Numbered from the stretch's first letter, positions 17,183 to 26,389 are shown. The stretch is DNA of 64,000 nt from Trinickia symbiotica (GCF_002934455.1 NZ_PTIR01000002.1:1-64000); one strand, 5' to 3'. Made by a program: numbers and translations. The notes: a model not told the origin generated them from the letters alone.

Positions 17183-18366
17183 GCGAGCCGAATCCTCCCG
17201 GCAACCTGCTCGGCCGTCCGCCGACCCGCTACCGCGGGACCGACATCGACGGTGCGACGCTTTCTCCCGAAGGGCTCTGGGTTCGTGGTCGAAATCTCAA
17301 CGAGCTGATCGGTGGGATTTCGTTCGAGGATGCGCTCTGGCATATATGGTTCGACCGCATGCCGTCGAGCGGCGAGAGCAATGCTGTGAGGCAACGCCTT
17401 GCGCGCTATGGCGCGGCATTCGCGGGCGGCAATGCATCGGTCGACGCGGCGGCAGGAGCTGCACGGGCGGGCGTGGAGACGATTTTCGCGGCCGCCGCGG
17501 GGTTGATGCGCGACGTCGATCACATACAAGCGCAGGTCGCGCACGACGCGCGCGGCGATTGGGACGACGACTTCGATGCGCTGCTCGCCTGTGTCGCGGG
17601 TGCGCCCTATCTGATGCGCGCGGCGTTGAATGCGCCCGCTGTCGACGAAGCGGGCGGGAGCCACGCGATGCGCGTGCTGCGCGCCGCACGCGCTGACGGG
17701 CGCGCGGACATTCCGGACCAGGCGGCGGAACGCGTCATGAACGCCCTGCTCGTGGCGTGGCATGGCGGTTTCGGGTACATCACGCCGACTGTGCTCGTGC
17801 CGCGCTGCGCGATCGGCACGGGCGTCACGCTCGCGCAAGCGATCGCCGCGGGCTTCATGTCCAGCGGTCCGAATCACGTGGGGGCGGCCCGGGCGGCGAT
17901 GCAATGGCTGACATCGATCGCATCGGCCGTTGACGGAGCGTCCGCCGATCGGCAGGCCAGCGATGAGGCTGCCGTGCTGCAAGCGGTGGATCGCACGCTC
18001 GACGGCAAGGGCGCCTTGTTGTCGGGGTTCGGTCATCCGCTGTTCGAGGCGGATCCGCGTCCGCCGCACGTGCGCGCGCTCTTTCGCGAATGGGGCTTCG
18101 AAGGCCGTTTCGTGCGGATGTTCGATGCGGCCTGCGATCACGCCGCGCACCGCAAGGGCCTCAAACCCAACATCGATTTCGTCACCGCCGCGGCGCTGCT
18201 CGATCTCGGCATCGACGAGCCTCGCTGGGGAGTCGGCGTCGGACTGTGCGCGCGGATCGCGGCGATGGCGGCTCATGCCGTCGAGCGCCGCAGCCGTCCA
18301 GCGTTCGGCGTGACGAGCGCCACAGCGCGCAAGTTGCTGGCCGCGGTGCCGGTCGGCTGGTTGTAA
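17179..18366 (+). CDS. Citrate-synthase-like protein
   Basis: A 395-residue member of the citrate synthase superfamily. Landmarks are GGISFEDALWHIWF, SSGPNHVGAARAAMQW (site of the first catalytic histidine), LSGFGHPLFEADPR (second histidine) and KPNIDFVTAAALLDLG (catalytic aspartate). It is shorter and more divergent than housekeeping citrate synthase and may use another acyl-CoA and 2-oxo acid, giving an alkylcitrate-like product or the reverse cleavage. ATG overlaps the dehydrogenase stop (ATGA). Confidence 0.8.
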   Translation: MSEPNPPGNLLGRPPTRYRGTDIDGATLSPEGLWVRGRNLNELIGGISFEDALWHIWFDRMPSSGESNAVRQRLARYGAAFAGGNASVDAAAGAARAGVETIFAAAAGLMRDVDHIQAQVAHDARGDWDDDFDALLACVAGAPYLMRAALNAPAVDEAGGSHAMRVLRAARADGRADIPDQAAERVMNALLVAWHGGFGYITPTVLVPRCAIGTGVTLAQAIAAGFMSSGPNHVGAARAAMQWLTSIASAVDGASADRQASDEAAVLQAVDRTLDGKGALLSGFGHPLFEADPRPPHVRALFREWGFEGRFVRMFDAACDHAAHRKGLKPNIDFVTAAALLDLGIDEPRWGVGVGLCARIAAMAAHAVERRSRPAFGVTSATARKLLAAVPVGWL

Positions 18367-18388
18367 AACGCTTTCCAAAGGGACTCCG

Positions 18389-19051
18389 ATGCTGCTGAAA
18401 AACCTTCGCCCCGCGAACGATTACGACCGCTTCGCAACTGAAACGCTGGAACCGTGGGACATGCTTTTCGTTGCGCGAATCCGGCAACTGGCGCGAGAGA
18501 TCCCGCCTGGCGCGCTGGCGGACATCGGCACCGCGACCGCGGTCGTGCCGGTGCGCCTCGCCGCGGATCCGGCGCTTGCCGACTGGAGCTTCATCGGCGT
18601 CGACCTGGACCCGGCGATGCTCGAGGAAGGCGTGCCGCGCATCGAGGCACTCGGGCTCTCGTCGCGCATCGAGCTCAAGGTCGGCGATGCGCTGGCCTTG
18701 CCGTTCGAAGACGGCGCACTCGCAATGGCTGTGAGCCGCGCAACGCTGCACCATCTGCCCGACAAGGCATTGAGCCTGAAAGAAATGTTCCGGGTCCTGC
18801 GTCCGGGCGGCATCGCTCTCGTGCACGATATGCGCCGCGATGCGCCGCAGGCGCTGCTCGATCGCTTTACGCGGATGCGTGCGGAAGCCAACTATCCCCC
18901 GACGCACCTCGAAGAGAAGGTGACGCTCGACGAGGCTCGTGCGCTCGTTGCCGAGGCAGGGGTCGACGCGTTCTCGACCGTATTCAGCCCGAACGCCGGG
19001 CTTGGCGCGATGGGTTTCGAGATCCTGCTCAAGAAGCCCGTTTGCGCATGA
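18389..19051 (+). CDS. Class I SAM-dependent methyltransferase
   Basis: 220 residues, of the UbiE/type-11 methyltransferase group. Motif I is LADIGTATAVVPV, the acidic loop is FIGVDLDPAM, and the post-motif region is SRATLHHLPDKALSLKEMFRVLRPGG. It probably methylates an intermediate or the final product of this operon. The next gene starts inside its stop codon (ATGA). Confidence 0.85.
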   Translation: MLLKNLRPANDYDRFATETLEPWDMLFVARIRQLAREIPPGALADIGTATAVVPVRLAADPALADWSFIGVDLDPAMLEEGVPRIEALGLSSRIELKVGDALALPFEDGALAMAVSRATLHHLPDKALSLKEMFRVLRPGGIALVHDMRRDAPQALLDRFTRMRAEANYPPTHLEEKVTLDEARALVAEAGVDAFSTVFSPNAGLGAMGFEILLKKPVCA

Positions 19052-20139
19052 GGGACATGATGCCCGTCTCGACCGTGTACAACGATGCCCGCGCGGAGTT
19101 CGCCGAAACCCGCCTCAGCGACGGGACGGTCCGCTGCTCGTTCGCATCGGCATGCAGCACGCTGCCGCTCGTTATCTCGCCGCGCATGCCCGCGCTGGCC
19201 GAGGATCGAGCAGCGGCGTTCGCCTGGTTCGCGCAAAGAGCGAAACTCATCGATACGCTGTTGCACGAGTACGGCGGGGTGCTGCTGCGTGGCTTCGCCG
19301 TGCCGGATACCGCATCGTTCCGGCGGCTCACGGAGCTTTACCCGCCGCATGCGTTCGGTTACATCGCGGGTGCGGCGCCGCGCAAGTCGATCGACGGCGG
19401 CGTGTACGAATCGACGCGCATGCCCGCGCCGTTCAAGATCGGTCTGCATCAGGAAAAAGCGTACATGCCCGACTATCCGCGTCTTCTCGCGTTCTATTGC
19501 AACCGGCCGCCCGAGGCGGGAGGCGAAACGCCCCTCGCCGATATGCGCGCGGTCACGCGACGTCTCGCGGCCGGTCAGGCGCTCGAGCGCTTTCGCGAGA
19601 AAGGCGTGATGTATCGCCGCAACTTCGCCGGTCCGGGGAACGCGCCGCAGGCTCCCGCCTCGGCGCCGTTCGCCGAGTATCACCGTCGTTGGAGCGACGC
19701 ATTCATGACCGACGATCGGGAGCGCGTCGAGGCGCTTTGCCGTGAGACTCGGCTCGCCTGCGAATGGCTCGCTGACGGCAGCGTGACCGTTTCGCACGTG
19801 GGGCGCGCCACCGTCGTTCACCCTGTCACGGGCGAAGAGGTATGGTTCAACCAGGCCAGCGCGCAGCATGTGAATCCGCGCTCGATGGGCGAGCTGTCGT
19901 TTCGCTATCTGCAGCTTGCCTACAAGTCGCGCGCCGCGCTTCCCTACGAAATTCGTTATGGCGATGGCACACCGATGCAGGCCGCCGATCTCGACCCGGT
20001 CTACGACGCGATGGATGCCGAAGAGACCGCGTTCGCCTGGCGACGCGGCGACGTGCTGTTGATCGACAACATTCTCGTGGCGCACGGCCGTAATCCGTTC
20101 GAAGGTGCGCGCGACATTCAAGTGGCGCTATTGGACTGA
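19048..20139 (+). CDS. TauD/SyrP-type Fe(II)/2-oxoglutarate dioxygenase
   Basis: A 363-residue enzyme of the TauD/TfdA family, nearest in look to SyrP-like hydroxylases of natural-product clusters. Iron ligands are the H-x-E of GLHQEKAYMPDYP and the distal histidine of LVAHGRNPFEGARD; the arginine there should bind 2-oxoglutarate. ATG 19048 overlaps the methyltransferase stop; the frame is open far upstream but that part shadows the methyltransferase gene. A hydroxylation, desaturation or C-C bond cleavage step is likely. Confidence 0.85.
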   Translation: MRDMMPVSTVYNDARAEFAETRLSDGTVRCSFASACSTLPLVISPRMPALAEDRAAAFAWFAQRAKLIDTLLHEYGGVLLRGFAVPDTASFRRLTELYPPHAFGYIAGAAPRKSIDGGVYESTRMPAPFKIGLHQEKAYMPDYPRLLAFYCNRPPEAGGETPLADMRAVTRRLAAGQALERFREKGVMYRRNFAGPGNAPQAPASAPFAEYHRRWSDAFMTDDRERVEALCRETRLACEWLADGSVTVSHVGRATVVHPVTGEEVWFNQASAQHVNPRSMGELSFRYLQLAYKSRAALPYEIRYGDGTPMQAADLDPVYDAMDAEETAFAWRRGDVLLIDNILVAHGRNPFEGARDIQVALLD

Positions 20140-20144
20140 CGACG

Positions 20145-21146
20145 ATGAGCACCATCACGAGTGAAACCCGTTCCGCTGCGCCGCTACCCGGCGGGACATC
20201 ATCCGTCGCGCGTATCGATTCGCTTCCGGGTGCGGCGGCGTGTGCGATTTCGGCCGACCGCCTCGAGGTGCGAGCGGGAACGTTCGCCTTTTCCGCGTCG
20301 AATATCGGCTTTCGTTCAGGCGTTGTGACGGCCATCGTCGGCCCGAACGGCTCCGGCAAGAGCACGTTGCTGGAGGCGCTGTTCGGCTTTCGACGAGCCG
20401 AGGTGACGAACGCGCGAATTCTCGGCGCGCCGGCCGCACAGTTCATGCGTGAGCCGCGGCAATTGAGGCGGTTGGGCGCTCAGTTGCAGCGCGTCGAATA
20501 TACGGACAGCGCGCGCGTACGCGAGATTCTCGACGTTCATCGCGCGCTCTATCGTCGACAGGATCCGATCGTCGAAGACGCGCTTGCGATCGGGGAGTTG
20601 ATGGAGAAGCCCTATCGCGGTCTTTCCAAGGGCCAGCGGCAAAGGCTCGATCTTTTCGTCGCGTTGGCGCACCGGCCGGAGCTGGCCGTGCTCGACGAGC
20701 CGTTCACCGGGCTCGATCGCACGGTCACGCGCAGCGTGCTCGACCTCTTGCGTGGGCCGTTGGCCGGCACGACGATCGTGATGATCTGCCACGCGGGTGA
20801 GGAGTTGGAGGCCGTCGACGATCTGCTCTGGGTTCATGGCGGCGGCATCCGGTATCGAGGCCTCAAAGCCGCGCTGAAGCATGAACTGGTCGGAGAGTTC
20901 CGGGCGTTCATTCAGCTCGACAGTGACGAGCAAGTGCGCGGCGCCCGTTCCATTCTCTCGGTCGACGCGTCGGTCCTGCACGTCACGGAGCCCGAGCCGC
21001 GGCGCATTTGCGCGTTCGGCACCGCGGGCCTCGATCGTACGCTGCGCACACTGATGGAGGAGGCCGGTGTCAGTCGCTTCGAGTTCGCGCCGACGGACGA
21101 CGGCGATCTTTTGCGTGCATGCACGCAGGGAGACCTCGATGCTTAA
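20145..21146 (+). CDS. ABC transporter ATPase (exporter type)
   Basis: 333 residues: Walker A VGPNGSGKSTLLEA, signature LSKGQRQRLD, Walker B LAVLDEPFTGLD and a C-terminal extension of about 100 residues after the nucleotide-binding domain. It belongs to the ABC-2 exporter group. The following permease gene starts eight bases before its end. It is the second ABC system of the operon, and the likely route for the finished molecule or an intermediate across the inner membrane. Confidence 0.85.
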   Translation: MSTITSETRSAAPLPGGTSSVARIDSLPGAAACAISADRLEVRAGTFAFSASNIGFRSGVVTAIVGPNGSGKSTLLEALFGFRRAEVTNARILGAPAAQFMREPRQLRRLGAQLQRVEYTDSARVREILDVHRALYRRQDPIVEDALAIGELMEKPYRGLSKGQRQRLDLFVALAHRPELAVLDEPFTGLDRTVTRSVLDLLRGPLAGTTIVMICHAGEELEAVDDLLWVHGGGIRYRGLKAALKHELVGEFRAFIQLDSDEQVRGARSILSVDASVLHVTEPEPRRICAFGTAGLDRTLRTLMEEAGVSRFEFAPTDDGDLLRACTQGDLDA

Positions 21147-22221
21147 GGTATTCATGATCCTTACACGCAACGAGTTGCGCGGCCAGTTGCGCAGCAAGGC
21201 GGGGCTCTTCTGGTCGTTCGTGTTCCCGATCCTGCTGCTGACCGTCATGTTGCTCGCGTTCGGGCGTTCGAATTCGCTCGGTTCGGTGAAGCTCGCATTC
21301 GACGGCAATGTATCGGGCACGCTGGCGCACGCCTGTGGGCCGACGATCGACAAGGCCTTCGCATCGGGTGACCCGGTGCAGGCGAGCAGGGTCGCACCAG
21401 AGGCGAATGGCGACGACGTGGTTCGCGTAACGTGGCCTTCCCAACGAGGCGAACCGGTGCGCATCACCTACGATTTCAACGGTCCTACTGCGGCAAAGGC
21501 GGCATCGCGCATCATCGAGATCGCGCTGGTGCGTTGTATCGCCGAGTCGGCGGGCACGCCCGCGGGCAATGTGGTCCGCTTCGAGAACGACGCCCGAGCG
21601 AAGCCGCCCATCGATTATGGCAAATTCTTCGCCACCGGCATTCTCGTCATGGCGTTCATGTCGATCGGCGTTATTTCGACGGCGACGACGATTGCGGCGT
21701 TGCGCGAGCGCAATACGTTCAAGATGTACGTCTGCTTTCCGGTGTCTCGCCTGGTCTTCCTTGCCTCGTTGATCGCCTCGCGAATCCTGCTGATGCTGGC
21801 TTCGGCGGCGACGCTGCTGCTCGTCGCCACGTACGGCTATAAGTTGCATCTGCCGATTTGGACGGGCCAGGCGGCGCGCGCAATCCCCGTCATCCTCCTC
21901 GGCGCCGCCATGTTGTTGAGCTTCGGCACATTGCTCGCAAGCCGGGCGCGCTCGCTGTCCGAAGTGGAGCTGTGGTGCAACGTCACTTACTATCCGCTGC
22001 TCTTCTTCAGCGATTTGACGATCCCGCTCTCTGCCGCGCCCGACTGGTTGCGCGCGGCACTGCGGCTGCTTCCCACGAACCAGTTCGTCGTCGCGCTGCG
22101 CGGCATCTTCATCGACAACGCGAGCTACGCCCAGATGGCATGGCCGCTTGCCGCGATGCTCGGCTGGACGCTGATTTTTCTGACCACCGCCACACTGGCC
22201 TTTCGCTGGTATTACGACTGA
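21139..22221 (+). CDS. ABC-2 type transporter permease
   Basis: 360 residues. One membrane helix lies near the N-terminus (GLFWSFVFPILLLTVMLLAF), then an extracytoplasmic domain, then about five helices from residue 170 on. This is the ABC-2 permease layout (YhhJ/DrrB-like). ATG 21139 overlaps the ATPase end by eight bases; the longer open frame from 21067 overlaps the ATPase gene and is not used. Confidence 0.83.
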   Translation: MLKVFMILTRNELRGQLRSKAGLFWSFVFPILLLTVMLLAFGRSNSLGSVKLAFDGNVSGTLAHACGPTIDKAFASGDPVQASRVAPEANGDDVVRVTWPSQRGEPVRITYDFNGPTAAKAASRIIEIALVRCIAESAGTPAGNVVRFENDARAKPPIDYGKFFATGILVMAFMSIGVISTATTIAALRERNTFKMYVCFPVSRLVFLASLIASRILLMLASAATLLLVATYGYKLHLPIWTGQAARAIPVILLGAAMLLSFGTLLASRARSLSEVELWCNVTYYPLLFFSDLTIPLSAAPDWLRAALRLLPTNQFVVALRGIFIDNASYAQMAWPLAAMLGWTLIFLTTATLAFRWYYD

Positions 22222-22234
22222 AGGAGCTTTGCCG

Positions 22235-22783
22235 ATGAACCCGTCGAACTGGACCCGAGCCTACTTGCGCAATGCAGCGATGTTCCTGCCGGCGATCGTG
22301 TTTCTGCTTTATGCGCGCCTCGGACCGGGTGAGGGCGGGGCCCGATGGGATACCGCCTATGTGATCGGCGGGGCCCTCGCGATCGGCCACGCGATCTGGC
22401 TGCTGCGTGGCCAGGTGAAGCACGGCATTGCGCTGGGCGTCGATCTGTATCTCGTGGTGGGCGGCGTTCTCTCGCTCATCTCTTCCGACGCGAGCCGCAC
22501 CTGGGGCGAGGAACTCGGTGCCGCTTCCGTGCTCATCTGCGTGCTCGTCGTCGGCATCGCCGGAATGATCGTCGCGCCGCAGCAGTTCTTCGGCGACGTG
22601 CAGGTCGATCCGGCGAAGGCCAGAACGATGTGCATGGTCATGATCGTCATCACGGCCGCCGCGCTGGCTTTGGCCGTATTGATGCGCCATAGCGCGGTGA
22701 TCGGCGGCGTGCTGCCGATCGTTGCCCTCGTTATCGCGCGCGGCATGCTGAAAAAGCGCGTGCTGGACACGGCGGCGAACTGA
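22235..22783 (+). CDS. Small multi-pass membrane protein
   Basis: 182 residues with about six hydrophobic helices (FLPAIVFLLYARLG, TAYVIGGALAIGHAIWLL, ALGVDLYLVVGGVLSLI, AASVLICVLVVGIAGMIV, MCMVMIVITAAALALAVLM, VIGGVLPIVALVIA). I recognise no family. ATG 22235 has AAGGAG upstream; a TTG at 22229 is in frame. Its place between the ABC permease and the oxidase suggests an accessory membrane component or an immunity-type protein. Confidence 0.7.
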   Translation: MNPSNWTRAYLRNAAMFLPAIVFLLYARLGPGEGGARWDTAYVIGGALAIGHAIWLLRGQVKHGIALGVDLYLVVGGVLSLISSDASRTWGEELGAASVLICVLVVGIAGMIVAPQQFFGDVQVDPAKARTMCMVMIVITAAALALAVLMRHSAVIGGVLPIVALVIARGMLKKRVLDTAAN

Positions 22784-22784
22784 C

Positions 22785-24245
22785 ATGCAACTCGATGCTT
22801 TTCGTGAGGCGGTCGGCCGGGCTGCTCGTGCGACGACGATCGCGTCGGGCGAGAACGGTGCGCCTTACGAGCGCGATGCAATGCAATACTCGGGCCGTGC
22901 CGCTTGCGTGCTTCTGCCTGCGCATCGCGACGACGTGGTCGAGATCGCGCGCCTCGCGCACGAGCACCGCGTCAAGCTGATTGCACAGGGCGCACGCACC
23001 GGGCTGGTCGGGGCCGCGGTGCCCGATGGCACCGGCATGCAATGCGTGCTGTCGCTCGAGCGGCTCGACAAGGTGATCGCCTTCGATGCCGGCAATCGAA
23101 GCATCACTGTCGAGGCAGGCTTGCGCATGTCGTCGCTCGATCGATTGCTGGCCGATCGGGGGCTGATGTTTCCGATTGATATCGGCTGCGATCCGAGCGT
23201 GGGTGGTCTCGTCGCGACTAACGCCGGCGGAAGCCGCCTCATGAAATACGGCGACGTTCGTCGTCACGTGCTGGGGCTCGAGGTGGTGCTGGCCGACAGA
23301 TACGGCACGCGTATCGACGCGCTCGCGCCGCTCCGAAAGAACAATACGGGTTTCGACGTGAAGCAGTGCTTCATCGGTGCCGGCGGCGCGCTCGGCATCG
23401 TGACGGCGGTGTCGCTCGAGTTGGCGAGGCGCGAGCGATCGTCGGCGGCGTTCTTCGTCGCGTTCGACAGCTTTGAAGGCGCGCATGCGACAGTCGCAGC
23501 GATCGAAGACGCATTCGGCGACCTGCTTGCCGCGTTCGAAGTGATAGCGTCGGACACGCTCGCGGCCACGCTTTCCGCATTTCCCGTTCTGAGAGCGCCG
23601 TTGCCCGTCGATGCGGGCCGCTCGTTCGCGCTCATCGAGGTGGCAACGGCGATGGCCGGTCTGGACACCGTCTTCGCAGAGCGAGGTGCAACGGTACTGG
23701 AGGAGTTGTCGCGACGCGGGCTCGTCGCGAATGCGGCGCTCGATACCTCGCTCGAGACGATCTCGCTGTTCTGGCGCATACGTGACTCCGTCCCGCTCGC
23801 GTTGGCAACGCTGGGCACACCGATTTCGTTCGACGTCGCATTCTCGCGAACGGACGTTGCACCTTTCCTCGCCGCTGTCGCCGAATGGCTTCGTCACTCC
23901 CATCCGCTTGTCGCCGCGCACGTATTCGGGCACTTCGGCGACGGCGGCGTGCATCTTGTCGTCCTCGTGCCGCATGACGCGCGGGACCTGTACACCCCGG
24001 CCAAGGTTGCGCTCATGCGAATGGGCGTGTACCGAATCGTCGAGGCACATCGAGGCAGCTTTTCGGCGGAGCATGGCGTAGGGCCAGCCAACTTCGCGTT
24101 TTACCGCACTGCGACGCGCGAGCCGCAGCGACGCGTGGCAGCGCAACTGCAACGGATATTCGACCCGGAGCGCGTGTTGGGCCGATGCGGCTATGACGCC
24201 GCCGAATCGGGCGCGCCCGAGAGGTCGCTCCATACCGATCCATGA
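22785..24245 (+). CDS. FAD-linked oxidase (D-2-hydroxy-acid dehydrogenase type)
   Basis: A 486-residue flavoprotein of the GlcD / D-2-hydroxyglutarate dehydrogenase family. An N-terminal FAD domain carries AQGARTGLVGAAVPDGTG, DPSVGGLVATNAGGSR and KNNTGFDVKQCFIGAGGALG. The C-terminal metal site shows HVFGHFGDGGVHL and GSFSAEHGVG. It should oxidise a D-2-hydroxy acid to the 2-oxo acid, and could supply the 2-oxo acid for the aminotransferase or citrate-synthase-like enzyme of this operon. It starts two bases after the preceding stop codon. Confidence 0.85.
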   Translation: MQLDAFREAVGRAARATTIASGENGAPYERDAMQYSGRAACVLLPAHRDDVVEIARLAHEHRVKLIAQGARTGLVGAAVPDGTGMQCVLSLERLDKVIAFDAGNRSITVEAGLRMSSLDRLLADRGLMFPIDIGCDPSVGGLVATNAGGSRLMKYGDVRRHVLGLEVVLADRYGTRIDALAPLRKNNTGFDVKQCFIGAGGALGIVTAVSLELARRERSSAAFFVAFDSFEGAHATVAAIEDAFGDLLAAFEVIASDTLAATLSAFPVLRAPLPVDAGRSFALIEVATAMAGLDTVFAERGATVLEELSRRGLVANAALDTSLETISLFWRIRDSVPLALATLGTPISFDVAFSRTDVAPFLAAVAEWLRHSHPLVAAHVFGHFGDGGVHLVVLVPHDARDLYTPAKVALMRMGVYRIVEAHRGSFSAEHGVGPANFAFYRTATREPQRRVAAQLQRIFDPERVLGRCGYDAAESGAPERSLHTDP

Positions 24246-24269
24246 GACCGATAAGAGGGGAACCACATC

Positions 24270-25640
24270 ATGCACGATGCCGATGCCGTCTATGAGTTCG
24301 TCCGCGAACGCGAGTCGAGCGCGCGCACCTATGCGAATACGTTCGACGCTGTGATCGAGCGCGGCAACGGCACCGCTGTCTTCGATACAGCCGGTCGTCG
24401 CTACCTCGACTTTCTTTCGTGCGCCGGGACGCTTGCGACAGGCCACAATCACCCCGTCGTGATCGATCGCGTCAAGCGCTTCCTCGATAGCGGTCATGTG
24501 ATGCAGGTGCTGGATATCACGACGCCGGCGAAGCACCGCTTTCTCGAGCGCCTGTTCGACGTACTCCCGCGCTCGTTCAGCGGCCGCGCGCGCGTGCAGT
24601 TTTGCGGGCCGACAGGCGCCGATGCGATAGAGGCGGCCGTCAAGCTGTTCAAGACCGCTACCGGCCGGCATTCGGTGATCGCATTTCACGGCGCCTATCA
24701 CGGTATGACGGCCGGCGCCCTTGCGCTGACGGGCAGCCTCGGCGCGAAGGAGAAGGTTGCAGCGTTGATGCCAGAAGTGCACTTCATGCCCTATCCCTAT
24801 TCGTATCGCTGCCCTTTCGGGCTCGGCGGGACGCAGACGGCGACGGCGTCGCTGCACTATATCGAGCGGATGCTCTCGGATCCGGAGAGCGGCATTCGGA
24901 AGCCGGCCTGTGTGGTCGTCGAAGCGGTTCAGGGCGAAGGGGGGGTGATTCCGGCCCCGCTGGACTGGTTGCGCGGGCTACGTGCTTTGACGCATCGCCT
25001 CGATATTCCGCTGGTACTCGATGAAGTGCAGGCTGGAATCGGCCGCACTGGGTCGATGTTCGCATTCGAGCAAGCCGGGATCGAGCCCGACGCCATCGTA
25101 TTGTCGAAAGCGATCGGGGGAGGGTTTCCGCTTTCGCTCGTCGTCTATGACGACCGCTATGACGTTTGGCAGCCGGGCGCGCACGCGGGCACTTTCCGCG
25201 GAAATCAGATAGCGATGGTGGCGGGGGCCGCGTGCTTTGATGTGATCGAACAGGAGGGGCTCGTCGAGGCCGCCCGCGCGAAGGGTGACCACCTCGGTGA
25301 GCGCCTTTCCGAATTGGCGAAGCGGCATACGGCCGTTGGAGACGTGCGCGGCCGTGGCCTGATGTGGGGCATCGAACTCGTCGACGCGACACAAGCGGCC
25401 GACGCATTGGGTGCACTGCCGGGTGCCGGCCGCCTGGCTCGCGATTTGAAGCGTTACTGCTTTGCGCATGGACTGATCGTCGAAACGGGCGGCCGCCACG
25501 GCGCTGTGTTGCGGTTACTACCACCGCTGACTGTCACGACGGCCGAGATCGACGAAGCGCTCGCCATCGTCGCCGCGGGCCTCGACGAGCTGGCTTACGG
25601 TGAGAGCAGGCCGAGTGCCATGGCGCGGCTGATTGCGTGA
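24270..25640 (+). CDS. Class III aminotransferase (diaminobutyrate/EctB-like)
   Basis: A 456-residue PLP aminotransferase of the EctB/diaminobutyrate-2-oxoglutarate group: GPTGADAIEAAVKLFKTATG, HGAYHGMTAGALALTG, the DEVQAGIGRTGSMFAFE cofactor-binding motif and the PLP lysine in LSKAIGGGFPLSLVV. It is the last gene of the operon. Its final 46 bases overlap the convergent LuxR-type gene. With the decarboxylase at 11447 it hints that a diamine or omega-amino unit enters the product. Confidence 0.85.
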   Translation: MHDADAVYEFVRERESSARTYANTFDAVIERGNGTAVFDTAGRRYLDFLSCAGTLATGHNHPVVIDRVKRFLDSGHVMQVLDITTPAKHRFLERLFDVLPRSFSGRARVQFCGPTGADAIEAAVKLFKTATGRHSVIAFHGAYHGMTAGALALTGSLGAKEKVAALMPEVHFMPYPYSYRCPFGLGGTQTATASLHYIERMLSDPESGIRKPACVVVEAVQGEGGVIPAPLDWLRGLRALTHRLDIPLVLDEVQAGIGRTGSMFAFEQAGIEPDAIVLSKAIGGGFPLSLVVYDDRYDVWQPGAHAGTFRGNQIAMVAGAACFDVIEQEGLVEAARAKGDHLGERLSELAKRHTAVGDVRGRGLMWGIELVDATQAADALGALPGAGRLARDLKRYCFAHGLIVETGGRHGAVLRLLPPLTVTTAEIDEALAIVAAGLDELAYGESRPSAMARLIA

Positions 25641-26389
25641 CGGCGGCTGTAGGTGCCGAGTTTGCGCGCCGCCTTGGCGATATGGAAGTTCACGGTTCGC
25701 TCTGAGATCGAAAGGATTCTGCCGATCTCCCAACTCGTCTTGCCGGCCGCGCTCCAAGTAAGGCAGTCGAGCTCGCGCCGGCTCAAAGCGATCGACTCTT
25801 GAGCCGGCGCGGGCGCGTCGGCCGCCTGCGTTGCCGCCTCCGTCTCCAATGCCGGCTCCTGAACTGCGTCTGCTTCGGCCCCTTTCGCGTTGAGTACTCT
25901 CGTCATGGCTTCATGGATGAAGCATGCGAGCAGTTGTCCATTTGCGAGTTGGTCGACTCGCAGTTGCAGCGGCTTGTCCGAATCGTCGTCCACGACAAGG
26001 CTAAGCAAGCTGAGGTCGTTGTCCTTGCCTCGAACCGGCGCGCTGAATCCGGCCGTCAAGCCCCATTTCGCCGCTTCCTCGGCGAACTGGACCTGCTCGG
26101 GCGTAGTGAATACACCCGGTCCCCAGACGAGCGGCAGGTTCGATGCGTACGCATGCTGGACCGTCGGGTCGATCGCCGCGTATCCCCGTGCGGCGTAGGT
26201 CTGCAGCCAGCCTTCGGGAAATGTACCAATCATCTTGACGGGCGGCATCGCCGGGCTCGCGACGTCGATTCGCAGGCCAAAAAGGAAACGCATGAAGCCC
26301 ATTGATGATGCGACCTTGTCTGCTGCATGAGTGAGTGCGTCCAACGTTTCGCACTGGAGCAGAGAGTAGGCATCTTCCAGCTCGCACAT
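25595..26389 (-). CDS. LuxR-family acyl-homoserine-lactone-type regulator
   Basis: 264 residues. The N-terminal half has the autoinducer-domain landmarks: GWLQTYAARGYAAIDP (Trp, Tyr and the Asp-Pro pair), LVWGPG (second Trp) and a GLTAGFSAPVRG segment. A long acidic/alanine-rich linker follows, then the LuxR helix-turn-helix (LSRRELDCLTWSAAGKTSWEIGRILSISERTVNFH). ATG 26389 is chosen because GAGG lies six bases upstream; in-frame starts at 26458 and 26467 have no ribosome site. No luxI is in the window, so it may be a LuxR solo. It probably drives the operon through the boxes at 335-384. Confidence 0.88.
   Translation of the reverse strand: MCELEDAYSLLQCETLDALTHAADKVASSMGFMRFLFGLRIDVASPAMPPVKMIGTFPEGWLQTYAARGYAAIDPTVQHAYASNLPLVWGPGVFTTPEQVQFAEEAAKWGLTAGFSAPVRGKDNDLSLLSLVVDDDSDKPLQLRVDQLANGQLLACFIHEAMTRVLNAKGAEADAVQEPALETEAATQAADAPAPAQESIALSRRELDCLTWSAAGKTSWEIGRILSISERTVNFHIAKAARKLGTYSRRHAISRAMALGLLSP

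Noticed and set aside
22731-24857. 708-codon open frame on the - strand
   Set aside because: It runs antisense to the FAD oxidase and aminotransferase genes, is rich in Arg/His/Ala/Glu as GC-rich shadow frames are, and shows no domain motif.
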